Counted from the first letter of the stretch, positions 16,901-28,198 are shown. The stretch: DNA of 64,000 nucleotides from Polyangiaceae bacterium (GCA_025936045.1 JAICUB010000030.1:1-64000); one strand, 5' to 3'. Numbers and translations are program-made. Notes: a model not told the origin generated them from the letters alone.

Positions 16901-18568
16901 ATGTCCCACCCAGTCCAAGGCCCCTCCGCTGACAGCGTTCGCATCTTCGACACGACGTTGCGCGACGGCGAGCAATCGCCCGGCGCGACGCTCACGTCGG
17001 AAGAGAAGCTCGAGGTGGCGAGGGCGCTTTCACGACTCGGTGTGGACGTGATCGAAGCCGGCTTTCCCTGTGCGTCCCCCGACGATTTCGAAGCGGTGCA
17101 AGCCATCGCCGCCAGCGTCGGCACGACGCCGGTGGAAGGGCGCGTCGCGAGTGAGCCACCCGTCATCTGCGGGCTCGCGCGCGCCACGGAGAAAGACATC
17201 CAAACGGCGTTCGACGCGGTCAAGGTCGCCAAGCACCCGCGCATCCACATCTTCCTCGCGACGTCGCCGATCCATCGCGAGCACAAGCTCCGGATGACGA
17301 AGGAGCAGGTGGTCGAGCGCATGGTGCGCATGGTCACGTTCGCGAAGACGCTCTGCGACGACATCGAGTTCAGCCCGGAAGACGCGGGCCGCACCGAGCC
17401 CGAGTTCTTGTACGAGGTGCTCGAAGCGGCGATCGAGGCCGGCGCCACCACGCTGAACATCCCGGACACGGTCGGCTACACCATCCCCGAGGAGTTCGGC
17501 GCGCTCATCGCCGGCATCGTCGCGAACGTGAAGGGCGTCGAGCGGGCGACGATCTCGGTGCACTGTCACAACGACCTCGGGCTCGCGACGGCGAACACCC
17601 TCGCGGGCATCAAGAACGGCGCGCGCCAGGCCGAGGTGACGATCAACGGCATCGGCGAGCGCGCGGGCAACACCGCGCTCGAAGAGGTCGTGATGGCGCT
17701 CCAGACGCGCGAGCCCGTCTTCAAGCTCCGGACGAACATCGACGCGACGCAGCTCACGCGCACGAGCAAGCTCGTCTCGGTCCGCACGGGCATGGTGGTA
17801 CAGCCGAACAAGGCGGTCGTGGGCGCCAACGCGTTCGCGCACGAATCCGGCATCCACCAGGACGGCATGCTCAAAAACGAGGCCACCTACGAGATCATGC
17901 GGCCCGAGGCGGTCGGCGCCGGGCAGACGCTGCTCGTCCTCGGCAAGCACTCGGGCCGGCACGCCTTCGCCGTGCGCCTGCGCGAGCTCGGTCACGCGCT
18001 CGAAGGTGAAGGGCTCGACGCGGCGTTCGCACGGTTCAAGGTGCTCGCCGACAAAAAGAAGCGCATCACGGACGCCGATCTCGAGGCCCTCGCCGTGAGC
18101 GAGTTCGGGCGCGGCCGCGAGTACTTCTCGCTCGACGCCGTGCAGGTGACGTGCGGCTCGAACGGCATGCCCACGGCGACCGTGCGCCTGCGCTGCCCCG
18201 ACGGCGAGGTCCGCACGCACGCCGCGGTCGGCACGGGGCCGGTTCACGCCGTGTTCCGCGCCGTCGACGAGATCGTGCAGGCGCCCGCGGAGCTCCTCGA
18301 GTACTCGATCAACAACGTGACCGAGGGCATCGACTCGCTCGGGCACGCGAGCGTGCGGGTGCGCGGCGCCGGGGACGGCGGGCGGCTCAACCCGCAGCAC
18401 GGCTCCGGACAATCGCCCATCCTCCACGGCCACGCCGCCGACACGGACGTGATCGTCGCCAGCACCAAAGCCTACCTGGCAGCCTTGAACCGCGTGCTCG
18501 CGAACCAGAACGCGCAAGAGCGGACCTCGAGTCCCGCCGCCGCGCCCGCGCCGCAAAAAGCGAGTTGA
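16901..18568 (+). CDS. leuA: 2-isopropylmalate synthase
   Basis: Condenses acetyl-CoA with 2-oxoisovalerate, the first committed step of leucine synthesis. The 555 residues comprise the TIM barrel with FDTTLRDGEQSPGATL at the start, the metal site HCHNDLGLA near residue 225, the signature GIGERAGNTALEEVVM near 250, and the HESGIHQDG loop near 315. The C-terminal allosteric domain (about 390-520), the Leu-binding part, is present. A strong ribosome site (GGAAGG) precedes the ATG, 17 bp after ilvN. Part of the attenuated operon. Confidence 0.95.
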   Translation: MSHPVQGPSADSVRIFDTTLRDGEQSPGATLTSEEKLEVARALSRLGVDVIEAGFPCASPDDFEAVQAIAASVGTTPVEGRVASEPPVICGLARATEKDIQTAFDAVKVAKHPRIHIFLATSPIHREHKLRMTKEQVVERMVRMVTFAKTLCDDIEFSPEDAGRTEPEFLYEVLEAAIEAGATTLNIPDTVGYTIPEEFGALIAGIVANVKGVERATISVHCHNDLGLATANTLAGIKNGARQAEVTINGIGERAGNTALEEVVMALQTREPVFKLRTNIDATQLTRTSKLVSVRTGMVVQPNKAVVGANAFAHESGIHQDGMLKNEATYEIMRPEAVGAGQTLLVLGKHSGRHAFAVRLRELGHALEGEGLDAAFARFKVLADKKKRITDADLEALAVSEFGRGREYFSLDAVQVTCGSNGMPTATVRLRCPDGEVRTHAAVGTGPVHAVFRAVDEIVQAPAELLEYSINNVTEGIDSLGHASVRVRGAGDGGRLNPQHGSGQSPILHGHAADTDVIVASTKAYLAALNRVLANQNAQERTSSPAAAPAPQKAS

Positions 18569-18591
18569 GTCCCGAAAGCCCGAAAAGAGTC

Positions 18592-20250
<1,659 letters not shown>

Positions 20251-20452
20251 GTCTCCGCCCGAGCGCAACGCGCCCCGCTCGGCGACACACCGCAAGATCT
20301 CTTCATGGACCGCAATGTCAGGCATGACTCGCGGACACGCCCGTCAGGGCCTGGCACACAGTGGCGCACGCTTCAGGCGAATTTCCGCTCGATTCAGCGT
20401 TGCGCGCTAGGTACGGCGTTTGCTTCGATCGCCCACTCGAAGGGATTGCACC

Positions 20453-21118
20453 ATGAAGAAGCGGAGCTCGGTTTTATTGCTGTCTCTGGCGTCGACTTCG
20501 GCTGTGGCGGTCGCCTGCGGTGGGGTGAGTAACGACGGAGTCGACCCGCCGCCGGCAAACGCGGGCCGGCCGGGACGCGCGCAGGCAGGCACTACTGGAG
20601 TGCCGCCCGGAGTCGTCCCCATGGCGGGCGTGGGCGGAAGCGGTCCGTGCGACGGCCACGTGTGCGGCACCGTGCCCGCAGCGGGCGCCCCCAATCACGG
20701 AGGCGACGGCGGCAGCGGCGCGTGTGCGGGTCACGTCTGCGGCATCGGTCCGGTCGCCGGGGCACCCAACGCGGGCGGAGAAAGCAACGGCACCGGAGGT
20801 TGGGCAGGCCACATCGCCGGCATCGTCCTCGCGGGTGCGCCCAACGCGGGCGGCTCCGGGCCTTGCGACGGACACGTCTGCGGCACCGTGCCGATTGCGG
20901 GCGCACCCGACGGAGGCGGCTCCGGGCCTTGCGGCGGACACGCCTGCGGTGCCGTTGCGATGGGCGGCGCCGGTGCCGGCGGCGTGGAGAATGCCGGCGG
21001 CCACGGCGGCGCTTCCGGCCCGGGCGGCGAGGGCGGCGTGCAAGATCCATGTTCCCCCGGCGGGCACGTCATCGGCATCGTCATCTGCCCGCAAGCAGGT
21101 AGCGGCAACGATCAATGA
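20453..21118 (+). CDS. Secreted Gly-rich protein with CxxHxC repeats
   Basis: A 221-residue protein not recognised as any named family. The N-terminus (MKKRSSVLLLSLASTSAVAV, then AC) reads as a signal peptide with a lipobox-like end at Cys22. From residue 63 a unit of about 22-47 residues recurs: G-x-C-x-G-H-x-C-G-x-V-P-x-A-G-A-P followed by a Gly-rich spacer. Four units keep C-x-x-H-x-C (66-71, 91-96, 138-143, 160-165). One is degenerate (WAGHIA at 117-122), and the C-terminus ends CSPGGHVIGIVICPQAG with Cys200 and Cys212. There are 11 Cys in all. The motif could bind metal or be a target of modification. The stop overlaps the start of the diiron gene (ATGA). Confidence 0.75.
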   Translation: MKKRSSVLLLSLASTSAVAVACGGVSNDGVDPPPANAGRPGRAQAGTTGVPPGVVPMAGVGGSGPCDGHVCGTVPAAGAPNHGGDGGSGACAGHVCGIGPVAGAPNAGGESNGTGGWAGHIAGIVLAGAPNAGGSGPCDGHVCGTVPIAGAPDGGGSGPCGGHACGAVAMGGAGAGGVENAGGHGGASGPGGEGGVQDPCSPGGHVIGIVICPQAGSGNDQ

Positions 21119-21945
21119 CGGAGCCGTTCGTGCTCGAGTGGCTCGGCGGCCCCGCGGAGCACCACTATCGCAAGGCGCGGCCAACGGCCGACCTCGATTG
21201 GCAATCACTCGACGCGAGCGTCTACCCGCCCGAGCTCGTCGCGGAGGCGCGGAACGTCTGGATGGGCATCGTCGTGAGCGAGTACGCCGCGATCGCGTGC
21301 TTCGCGGAGGTGGTCGCGGCGCTCACGGCGGCGCGCGTCCCGCTCGACCTCATCGGCATGGCGTCGGATTTTTTGGCCGACGAAGTGCACCACGTCGAGC
21401 TCGCGAGCCGCGTCGTCATGCAGCTCGGCGGCGCACCGCCGCGCTCCGTGGACACCACGCGCCTCGCGCCGCGCGCGGCCTCGAACGTCACGCCGTTCGA
21501 GCGGGCGAACGAGCTCGTCCTGCGCGTCGGTTGCGTCTCCGAAGTGTTCGCGGGCGGCACGGCGGCGCCGATCATGCAGGAGACCGGCCATCCGCTGATT
21601 CGAGCGGTATACGAGCGCATCCTGCGCGATGAAGCGCGCCACAAGCGCTTCGGCGGCCTTTACTTCGAATGGGCGGCGAATTTCTTGAACCGCGCCGAAT
21701 GCGATCGGCTCGCGGGCGCCGCCGTTTCGGCGCTGGAGCTTTACGCTCCGTTCTGGCGCGCCGCTCGCACGGCGGGCGACGCCGGTCATTACGGCAGCTT
21801 CGAGGCCCACGAGCTCGGGTGGCTCGAAGGCGACAAGTACATCGCGCTCGCCGAGCGCGTGGTCCGTGAAGACATCGTCACACCGCTCGGCGAGCTCGGT
21901 ATCGTTATCCCGCCCGAAAAGGTCGCCGCGCTTTTCGGACACTGA
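21115..21945 (+). CDS. Ferritin-like diiron protein
   Basis: A 276-residue soluble protein of the ferritin-like superfamily with all six expected iron ligands: Glu56 (SEYAAIACFAEV), Glu90 and His93 (ADEVHHVEL), Glu143 (VSEVFAGG), Glu173 and His176 (RDEARHKRF). The spacing suits a four-helix-bundle diiron oxidase or oxygenase rather than an iron-storage ferritin, which is shorter. No signal peptide is seen, so it is probably cytoplasmic. It is translationally coupled to the CxxHxC-repeat gene by an ATGA overlap. That suggests the diiron protein acts on, or works with, the repeat protein before export. Substrate unknown. Confidence 0.85.
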   Translation: MTEPFVLEWLGGPAEHHYRKARPTADLDWQSLDASVYPPELVAEARNVWMGIVVSEYAAIACFAEVVAALTAARVPLDLIGMASDFLADEVHHVELASRVVMQLGGAPPRSVDTTRLAPRAASNVTPFERANELVLRVGCVSEVFAGGTAAPIMQETGHPLIRAVYERILRDEARHKRFGGLYFEWAANFLNRAECDRLAGAAVSALELYAPFWRAARTAGDAGHYGSFEAHELGWLEGDKYIALAERVVREDIVTPLGELGIVIPPEKVAALFGH

Positions 21946-22210
21946 CGCGCCCGGCGCTCGGCGCCGGCGAGTTTCTCGACCACGAGCTGGCCCGGTGGGA
22001 CCTCCATCGGATTTTCGCATTTCTGCCGCGGGAGCGGCACCGTTTTGCGCGATCCATGGCGGGGATTCTGCCCCTGTGGAGAACGACTCGAGAACGGGAA
22101 GGTACGGAATCACCCACTCGTAGGTTCGCGAGCCATCGACAAATTTCCGCGAATGAGATACAGGGCCGCAACACGGGAGGAGCGACTCTTCCCGCCTTTG
22201 GTGGGAATAC

Positions 22211-24973
22211 ATGAATCGATTCAAATACGGCAGCACGCTCGGTACGAATGCTTGGCTCGGGGTGCTCGTCACCGCGCTTTCCCTCTGCAACTGCGGCGGA
22301 GGTGACGACGACAAGCCGAACGGCGCCGGCGCCAGCGGCGGCATGAGCACGGGCGGGGGCGCGGGCAAAGGCGGCAAGGGCGGTGCGGGTGGCAAGGGCG
22401 GTTCGAGCACGGGTGGTTCGGTCGGATCGGGAGAGGAAGCCGGTCAGGGAGACTCCGGGCCCACCGGTGGTACGAGTGGTTCCAAAGCCACCGGGGGGAC
22501 GGGGGGCACGGCTGCCGGTCGCGGTGGCGCGGCCGGTAGATCGGGAAGCGGCGGCTCCGCCGGCTCGAAGGGCGGCACCGGCGGCAAAGGCGGGACGAGC
22601 GGCAGCGCGAACAACGGCGGCTCCGGCGACAGTTCCGTCGAGGGAACGCCCCACGAGCTCACGACGGGCGGCGGCAGCTTCGGCGTTCCGGACGACAACG
22701 GGGACATCGTGGCTACCGTTGCGTGGTCGTCCGCAACGACAGGCGCCGTCGTGGGCACCGCTTGGGCTTCCCTCGCGAGCAACGCGCCGGACGGCTTCGA
22801 GCCGGTCGCGGGCGTGACGTTGGACTTCGGCGACATAGCAGCGTCGCTCTCGGTGGCTTTCCCCGTGCCGGCCGACGCGAACCCTGACGACTACGTCATG
22901 GTGATCGATACACCGCTCACCCGCATGGTGAACCCGGTGGCCTCGCGCACGACTTCCGAAGGCGGCACGGAGTTCTACATCAACGTCTCGACGAACGAGA
23001 CCGTCGTTTTGGTGAAGTTGCATCCGGCCGACGGCTGCACCGACGTGGCGACGACCTCGCTCACCTATTCGAGCGACAGCGCGTTGGATGCGCTCCAAAA
23101 CGTCTACCGCATCAAGGGGTCGTCGTCCGTATACATCACGGGCACGGGCGTCACCACGCTCTCCGCCCTCAAGTGCCTGCTCGTGGTGGACTCGGCCATC
23201 GAGATCAGCGGCACCGACATCGATTCGACGGAAGGGCTCGAGGCGCTGAGCGCCACCGACGGCAACAACTTCTCCAATAATCAACTACTCGCGACGGCGT
23301 CGCTGCCGTCGCTCTACGCAGGTGGAGTCAGTCTCACGCAGAGCCCGCTGCTCGAGGAGGCGGATTTCGACCTCCTCGATGGCAATAGTCTCACGTTCAC
23401 GAACAACGGCTCGGCGACCACGGGCACGATGCTCAGCGCGCGAAGCTTGTCCCGCAGCAAAGTGGTCGACATCGAGAGCAATCCGGAGCTCACGGGCCTA
23501 GGGGGCCTGAGCGCACTCACGACCGTGGAGGCGCTCACGGTGGACCAGAATGACGGCATCGCATCCCTCGACGGACTCGATTCGCTGACTCGGGCAGGCT
23601 CGATCTCCATCAGCAACAATGGCGGGCTCGGTAACGTCGACGCGCTGGCCTCGCTCGAAAGCGTCAGTCCGGTACCAGGCGGGTCGTATTCCAACAGCAA
23701 CCTCACTATCAATGGAAACGCGTTGCTCGAGACGATCAAGCTGCCCGCGATGACGGCTATCGGCACGGACACCAGCGGCACCGCCTCGTTCCAGAACAAC
23801 AGCACGCTCCACACGCTCTCGCTCCATAAGCTCGCGCAGGTGAAATCGCTGTCTTTGGGGGGCAACGGCAGCGGCGCCAAGGCGCTCGCCACGGATTTCG
23901 CCAAGCTGAAGAAGCTCGACTCGCTGACGATCAACGGTAACCCCGGTTTGCAAGATCTTGCGGGGTTCGCTGCGCTGACTCAGGTAAGCGGCACCATCAG
24001 CATCGCCAGCAACGGCTTGCTCGAGTCCTTCGACGGCTTGCAGGCGCTCGCGAGCATCGGCGGCTTGAATGTCTCGCAGAACGGCCTGCTCGAACACATC
24101 GACGTGTTCGATGTCCTCACGACCGCGACCGGGGACATCTCCGTCACCGGTAACCCCGTGCTGTCGAGCATCGCGTTTCCTAAGTTGGCCTCGGCGGCGG
24201 GCGCCCTTTCCTTCGCCGGTAGCCCACTACTCGACACGCTCGAAGTCGATGCCCTTAAAACCGCAGCGTCCCTAGAAGTGACCTCCGACGGTCAGGCCGG
24301 AACCGCGCTCACGCTGAGCTTCGCCAAGCTCGAGACGGTGCTCGGGGACGTCCAACTCTTGGATAACGCCGGCTTGGTGGACGTCGACGGCCTCGCCGCT
24401 CTGCATTCCGTCAACGGCGATCTTACCGTCTACAACAACAGCAACCTCACGAGCCTCGACGGCCTGTCCGCGCTGCAGACAGTGACGAAGGCGCTCTCGA
24501 TCGATCGCAACGCGGCGCTGGAGACCATCGACTTCGAGGCCTTGGAGCGCGCCGAGAGCATCACGATCACCGGCAACGACAAGGTCAAAACCATCGCGCT
24601 CCCGGCGGCGACGAGCGTAACGACTCTTGGCATCGGCAGCGGAAATCAGCCGCTGCTCGAGAGCGTCACGGCGGACGCGCTCCAGACGCTCAATGTCTTC
24701 AGCGTCTCAACCGCTGGGGCGGACGTGACGGCGATGACGCTCTCGTTTGCGGGACTGCAAACCGTGACGACGAGCTTCACCCTACAGGCGAACCCGACCC
24801 TCGCGAGCTTGGACGGCTTCGGGGCGCTGGTCCGCGTCGGCTCGTTCTACGTTGCCTCGAACTCGAAACTGCCGACCTGCGCCGCGACGGCCCTGCGCGA
24901 CCAGATCCAGGCGCAGCACGCCATTGGGAGCGTGACGATCAGCGGGAACCTCGCCGACACCTGCACGCCCTGA
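22211..24973 (+). CDS. Large surface lipoprotein with receptor-L-like repeats
   Basis: A 920-residue exported protein. The signal ends in a lipobox-like ALSLCNC near residue 28, followed by a Gly/Ser/Lys-rich linker to about residue 140 and a beta-rich region to about 290. From there to the end it is built of repeats of roughly 22-25 residues of the form L-x-x-V-x-G-x-L-x-I-x-x-N-x-x-L-x-S-L-D-G-L, a beta-solenoid pattern like the receptor L domain or LRR proteins. The C-terminus has a capping Cys pair (PTCAATAL and ADTCTP). Probable role is adhesion or recognition at the cell surface; no enzymatic motif was seen. Confidence 0.8.
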   Translation: MNRFKYGSTLGTNAWLGVLVTALSLCNCGGGDDDKPNGAGASGGMSTGGGAGKGGKGGAGGKGGSSTGGSVGSGEEAGQGDSGPTGGTSGSKATGGTGGTAAGRGGAAGRSGSGGSAGSKGGTGGKGGTSGSANNGGSGDSSVEGTPHELTTGGGSFGVPDDNGDIVATVAWSSATTGAVVGTAWASLASNAPDGFEPVAGVTLDFGDIAASLSVAFPVPADANPDDYVMVIDTPLTRMVNPVASRTTSEGGTEFYINVSTNETVVLVKLHPADGCTDVATTSLTYSSDSALDALQNVYRIKGSSSVYITGTGVTTLSALKCLLVVDSAIEISGTDIDSTEGLEALSATDGNNFSNNQLLATASLPSLYAGGVSLTQSPLLEEADFDLLDGNSLTFTNNGSATTGTMLSARSLSRSKVVDIESNPELTGLGGLSALTTVEALTVDQNDGIASLDGLDSLTRAGSISISNNGGLGNVDALASLESVSPVPGGSYSNSNLTINGNALLETIKLPAMTAIGTDTSGTASFQNNSTLHTLSLHKLAQVKSLSLGGNGSGAKALATDFAKLKKLDSLTINGNPGLQDLAGFAALTQVSGTISIASNGLLESFDGLQALASIGGLNVSQNGLLEHIDVFDVLTTATGDISVTGNPVLSSIAFPKLASAAGALSFAGSPLLDTLEVDALKTAASLEVTSDGQAGTALTLSFAKLETVLGDVQLLDNAGLVDVDGLAALHSVNGDLTVYNNSNLTSLDGLSALQTVTKALSIDRNAALETIDFEALERAESITITGNDKVKTIALPAATSVTTLGIGSGNQPLLESVTADALQTLNVFSVSTAGADVTAMTLSFAGLQTVTTSFTLQANPTLASLDGFGALVRVGSFYVASNSKLPTCAATALRDQIQAQHAIGSVTISGNLADTCTP

Positions 24974-25089
24974 GAACCAGAGGGCAACTGCCGCCGGTCG
25001 CCGCACTCGGACGACCGGTGGTGCGCGCCGGGTGCGGTGCCTCCGGCGTCCGCCGTCTCGAAGGTACCCGCGCCACCCTGCTCAGCCGC

Positions 25090-25419
25090 TCATTCCGGCA
25101 ACACGCAATGGCCGTTCGCCATGTCGCACGCGCTCGGCGCCGGGCAATCCACGTCCGTGGTGCAGCCGCAGTGCGATTCGAACACGCAAACGGCGTCGCA
25201 GTTTGCGGGAGCCGCGTACGCATAACCGTCGGGACAGGATGGCAACCGCTCGTGCTCGCACGCGCTTGCGGACGAGCACGACCCAACGTCGCCCGCAACG
25301 CACTCGTTGACGTGGCACTCGAAACCGAGCGGGCACGCGGTGGTGTCGCTGCAGAGCGGCGCGTTCGTTCCGATGCAACTGCCTTCACGACAGAAGAGGC
25401 CGTCGGGGCAGTCGCGGTC
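25090..25419 (-). pseudogene. Tail fragment of a Cys-rich exported protein
   Basis: A 109-residue segment with regularly spaced Cys that reads naturally only from CPDGLFCREGSC to the stop (CDMANGHCVLPE). It resembles the Cys-knot-like tails of myxobacterial surface proteins, with recurring C-P-x-G-x-x-C and D-x-D-C-P. It has no start of its own: upstream in this frame is out-of-frame sigma-factor sequence. It joins the sigma gene near 25410-25420 in a different frame. Likely the remains of a gene whose 5' part was deleted. Confidence 0.65.
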
Positions 25420-25892
25420 GACAGCGGAATCGTCAGGTTTTCTGCGATCTCCGGGAGTGAAAGGCCTTCGAGCTCGAACAGCACGAACACGGTGCGCTGC
25501 TCGTGCGGCAGGAGCTCGAGCCCATGGTCGAGCAGGGCGCGGCGCTGCTTCGCTACCATCGCCTCTTCCGGGTTCTCGGTAGAACCATGATGCCGGTCCG
25601 GCTCGGCGTCGAGCAGCTCGGCGTGACGCACCTGCTTGCGGCGATGGTTGGCGGCAAACCGCGCCGCGGTACCGATCAGAAACGCCCGCTCGCTTCCGGG
25701 CGTCACGCTGGCGATGCGCCTCGCGAGCGTCATGAACGTGAGCTGAGCGGCATCGTCGACGTCCGGCTCGCCGACCCCGAAACGGCGCAGCGAACGCCAG
25801 ACGAGCGCAAAATGCTTCTCGAGCGCGAGCGCGAGCCGGCGTGCGTCGGCGGGTAGCAGCGCGGCGGTCGCGGTCTCTCCATGCGTCGCCAC
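25410..25892 (-). pseudogene. ECF-type RNA polymerase sigma factor, C-terminally truncated
   Basis: The first 161 codons encode an ECF sigma factor. Region 2 is around HFALVWRSLRRFGVGEPDVDD and LTFMTLARR, and region 4 is around LLPHEQRTVFVLFELEGLSL and PEIAENLTIPLSTAT. Homology stops inside the recognition helix of region 4, where family members continue with an Arg-rich segment. The frame then runs on through unrelated sequence to 24939, out of frame with the Cys-rich tail. The promoter-recognition helix is therefore incomplete and the gene is probably inactive. A sequencing frameshift alone would not restore the missing helix. Confidence 0.7.
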
Positions 25893-25955
25893 TTCGGACA
25901 GCCTGCACCGGGACCATGTCGCCGGCGCCTCGGATCGATCCGCTACGTCCGACGG

Positions 25956-26951
25956 TCAGGGCACGCACGCGACGACCCCGAGCGCGATCCGCCCAGAAAA
26001 TGCTGGGATCTCGTAGAGTTTCACGTCAGCCGGCTCCAACACGAATTCGTCGTGCTGCACGAGACCGAACGCCGCCGCCTCGAGCTCCAGCGCGACCACG
26101 CGCCCGAGCCGCGCCTCGATGCGTCCTGCCGGACCGAGCGCCAGCCACGTCATGTGGCGCTCGAGCGGATTCGTCGTGCTGCGCCCCGAGACCGTGAGCC
26201 GCCCGGCGTCGATCAGCGCGCAGGCGTGCACGGCAAAGGACTCGGCGAGCTCGAGCTTGAGGACACAAGCGCGCACAGCGAGCGCACGCAAGCGGAAAAT
26301 TCCGGCGCCGTCCGGAGCGCGCGACGCCTTGCTCGCGGAGTAGGCGAAGCCGGCGCGCAGGCTCGGCGCAATCACGGACGGGCGCTCGAGGCCCGCCTCC
26401 GCGCCGGCGTCGAAACCGACACCGGGAAACGGCAGCGCGCCGAGCTCGAGCGCCGCGTGCATGAACGCGCCGATTCGAAAACGCGTGCGCTCGGTCTGCG
26501 CGCCGCGGACCGCGAGCGGTTCCGGCGCCGGTTCGGGGCGCGAAGCCGCGCTCGGCGGCGGCGGCGACGGCACGGACGTCGGCGGCTTCCTCGCGGGCGG
26601 TGCGACCTTCGTCGCAGGCTCCGGCAACAACGCGCCCGCGAGGAGCAACCCGGCGATGATCGCCATCGACGTCGTCACGTCGGCGCAGCGCGCGGGCGGC
26701 ACCTCGCGCTCGAAGTGCTCGCCGTGCGCGAACAGCACCGTGAGCGTCCCGCGCGTGAGCTCACCCTCGGGCACGACACGCACGTCGAACACGAGCTCAG
26801 GCTCGCTCCGCGTTTCGATGCTACCGGGCGCGCGTTCCAGAATCGAAGCCACGAACGTCGCGCGCGCGGGACAGCCGTCGGGGGCGGCGTAAGCCAGCGT
26901 GAAGCTTGGCGACGCGGGCGCCGCGCGAGCCGGTTCGACGAGCGTCAGCAC
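25956..26951 (-). CDS. Hypothetical exported protein beside the sigma gene
   Basis: A protein of about 331 residues, not recognised. The first half contains a short beta-rich domain (FTLAYAAPDGCPARATFV onward) with two Cys. Then comes a hydrophobic stretch (MAIIAGLLLAGALL), a Pro/Ala-rich segment, and a C-terminal half with alternating residues that could form beta strands. The called GTG start is doubtful: the frame stays open upstream to a stop at 27009, and an upstream start would give a fuller signal peptide ending near PARA-AP. It lies 63 bp upstream of the broken sigma gene on the same strand, so it may once have been its partner. Confidence 0.6.
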   Translation of the reverse strand: MLTLVEPARAAPASPSFTLAYAAPDGCPARATFVASILERAPGSIETRSEPELVFDVRVVPEGELTRGTLTVLFAHGEHFEREVPPARCADVTTSMAIIAGLLLAGALLPEPATKVAPPARKPPTSVPSPPPPSAASRPEPAPEPLAVRGAQTERTRFRIGAFMHAALELGALPFPGVGFDAGAEAGLERPSVIAPSLRAGFAYSASKASRAPDGAGIFRLRALAVRACVLKLELAESFAVHACALIDAGRLTVSGRSTTNPLERHMTWLALGPAGRIEARLGRVVALELEAAAFGLVQHDEFVLEPADVKLYEIPAFSGRIALGVVACVP

Positions 26952-27081
26952 GGCGAGCCCGCGAGAGCCGCCAGAAACCGCGTGCAGTCCCGCCCGAGCA
27001 AGCGCCCGCTAGGGTGCCCAAACCCCGAAGCCAGTGCAACTCGAGCTCCGCGCTCTCGCGCTATCGTGCTAAACGCCCGCC

Positions 27082-28149
27082 ATGCAGTCGAAAATCGTGC
27101 TTCTCCCGGGGGACGGCGTCGGTCCCGAGGTCGTCGATCAAGCCAGGGCCGTCCTCACGACCGTCGCTAAGAAGAGCGGCCACGTCTTCGAATTTCAGAC
27201 GTGCCTCATGGGCGGCATCGCGATTGATCAGACGGGTGAAGCGCTGCCCGCCGAAACGCTCAGCGCCTGCAAGGGAGCGGACGCGGTGCTGCTCGGCGCC
27301 GTCGGCGGGCCGAAGTGGGACAACCCGCGCGCGAAGGTGCGACCTGAAATGGGGCTGCTCGGCATCCGGCGCGAGCTCGGCCTCTACGCGAACCTCCGCC
27401 CCGTGCGCGGCTACACCGAGCTCTTGGGCTCGTCGCCGCTCAAGCCGGACCGCGTCGAGGGCGTGAACATGCTCGTCCTGCGCGAGCTCACGGGCGGCGT
27501 TTACTTCGGGCAAAAGTTCCGCGAAGACACGCCGAAGGGCGTCCGCGTCGTCGACACGCTCGAGTACTACGACTTCGAAATCGAGCGCATCGTCAAGCTC
27601 GCGTTCGAAATCGCCCGCGGCAGGCAGAAGAAGGTCACGTCGGTCGACAAGGCGAACGTGCTCGAGTCCTCGCGCGTCTGGCGTGAAATCGCGAGCAATC
27701 TCGGCGCGAAGTACCCGGACGTGACGCTCGAGCACCAGCTCGTCGACTCGTGCGCCATGCGCCTCGTCACGGCGCCCGGCAGCTTCGACGTCATCGTCAC
27801 CGAAAACATGTTCGGCGACATCCTCTCGGACGAAGCCGCCGTGCTCACCGGCTCGCTCGGCATGCTCCCGAGCGCGTCGCTCGGCGAAGGCAAGCTCGGC
27901 TTGTACGAGCCGATCCACGGCTCGGCGCCCGACATCGCGGGCAAGGGCATCGCGAACCCGCTCGGCACGATCCTCAGCGCGGCGATGCTCCTGCGTCACA
28001 GCCTCGGGCTCGAAGCCGAAGCCGCCAGCATCGAACGGGCCGTCGAAAAGGCGCTCGCCCGCGGCGCCCGCACCAAGGATCTCGGCGGCGACAAACCCGT
28101 CTCCACGAGCGGCATGGGCGAAGCCGTGCTCGCGGCGCTCGAAAGCTGA
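27082..28149 (+). CDS. leuB: 3-isopropylmalate dehydrogenase
   Basis: Oxidises and decarboxylates 3-isopropylmalate to 2-oxoisocaproate in leucine synthesis. The 355 residues begin KIVLLPGDGVGPEVVDQAR and include LLGAVGGPKWDNP, the substrate-binding Arg residues around LRPVRGYTEL, the signature NMFGDILSDEAAVLTGSLG and the NAD-binding GSAPDIAGKG. It is separated from the ilv/leu operon by 6.8 kb and appears to stand alone, without leuC or leuD nearby. Confidence 0.97.
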   Translation: MQSKIVLLPGDGVGPEVVDQARAVLTTVAKKSGHVFEFQTCLMGGIAIDQTGEALPAETLSACKGADAVLLGAVGGPKWDNPRAKVRPEMGLLGIRRELGLYANLRPVRGYTELLGSSPLKPDRVEGVNMLVLRELTGGVYFGQKFREDTPKGVRVVDTLEYYDFEIERIVKLAFEIARGRQKKVTSVDKANVLESSRVWREIASNLGAKYPDVTLEHQLVDSCAMRLVTAPGSFDVIVTENMFGDILSDEAAVLTGSLGMLPSASLGEGKLGLYEPIHGSAPDIAGKGIANPLGTILSAAMLLRHSLGLEAEAASIERAVEKALARGARTKDLGGDKPVSTSGMGEAVLAALES

Positions 28150-28176
28150 GCTCGGGCGCTACCTGCTGGCAGCACG

Positions 28177-28198
28177 CGACGCACGGCGACGTGCGTCG
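28177..28198. terminator. Hairpin between convergent leuB and SDR genes
   Basis: CGACGCAC at 28177-28184 pairs with GTGCGTCG at 28191-28198 around a 6-nt loop. It has no T tract. Its position between two gene ends suggests a shared transcription end. Confidence 0.45.
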
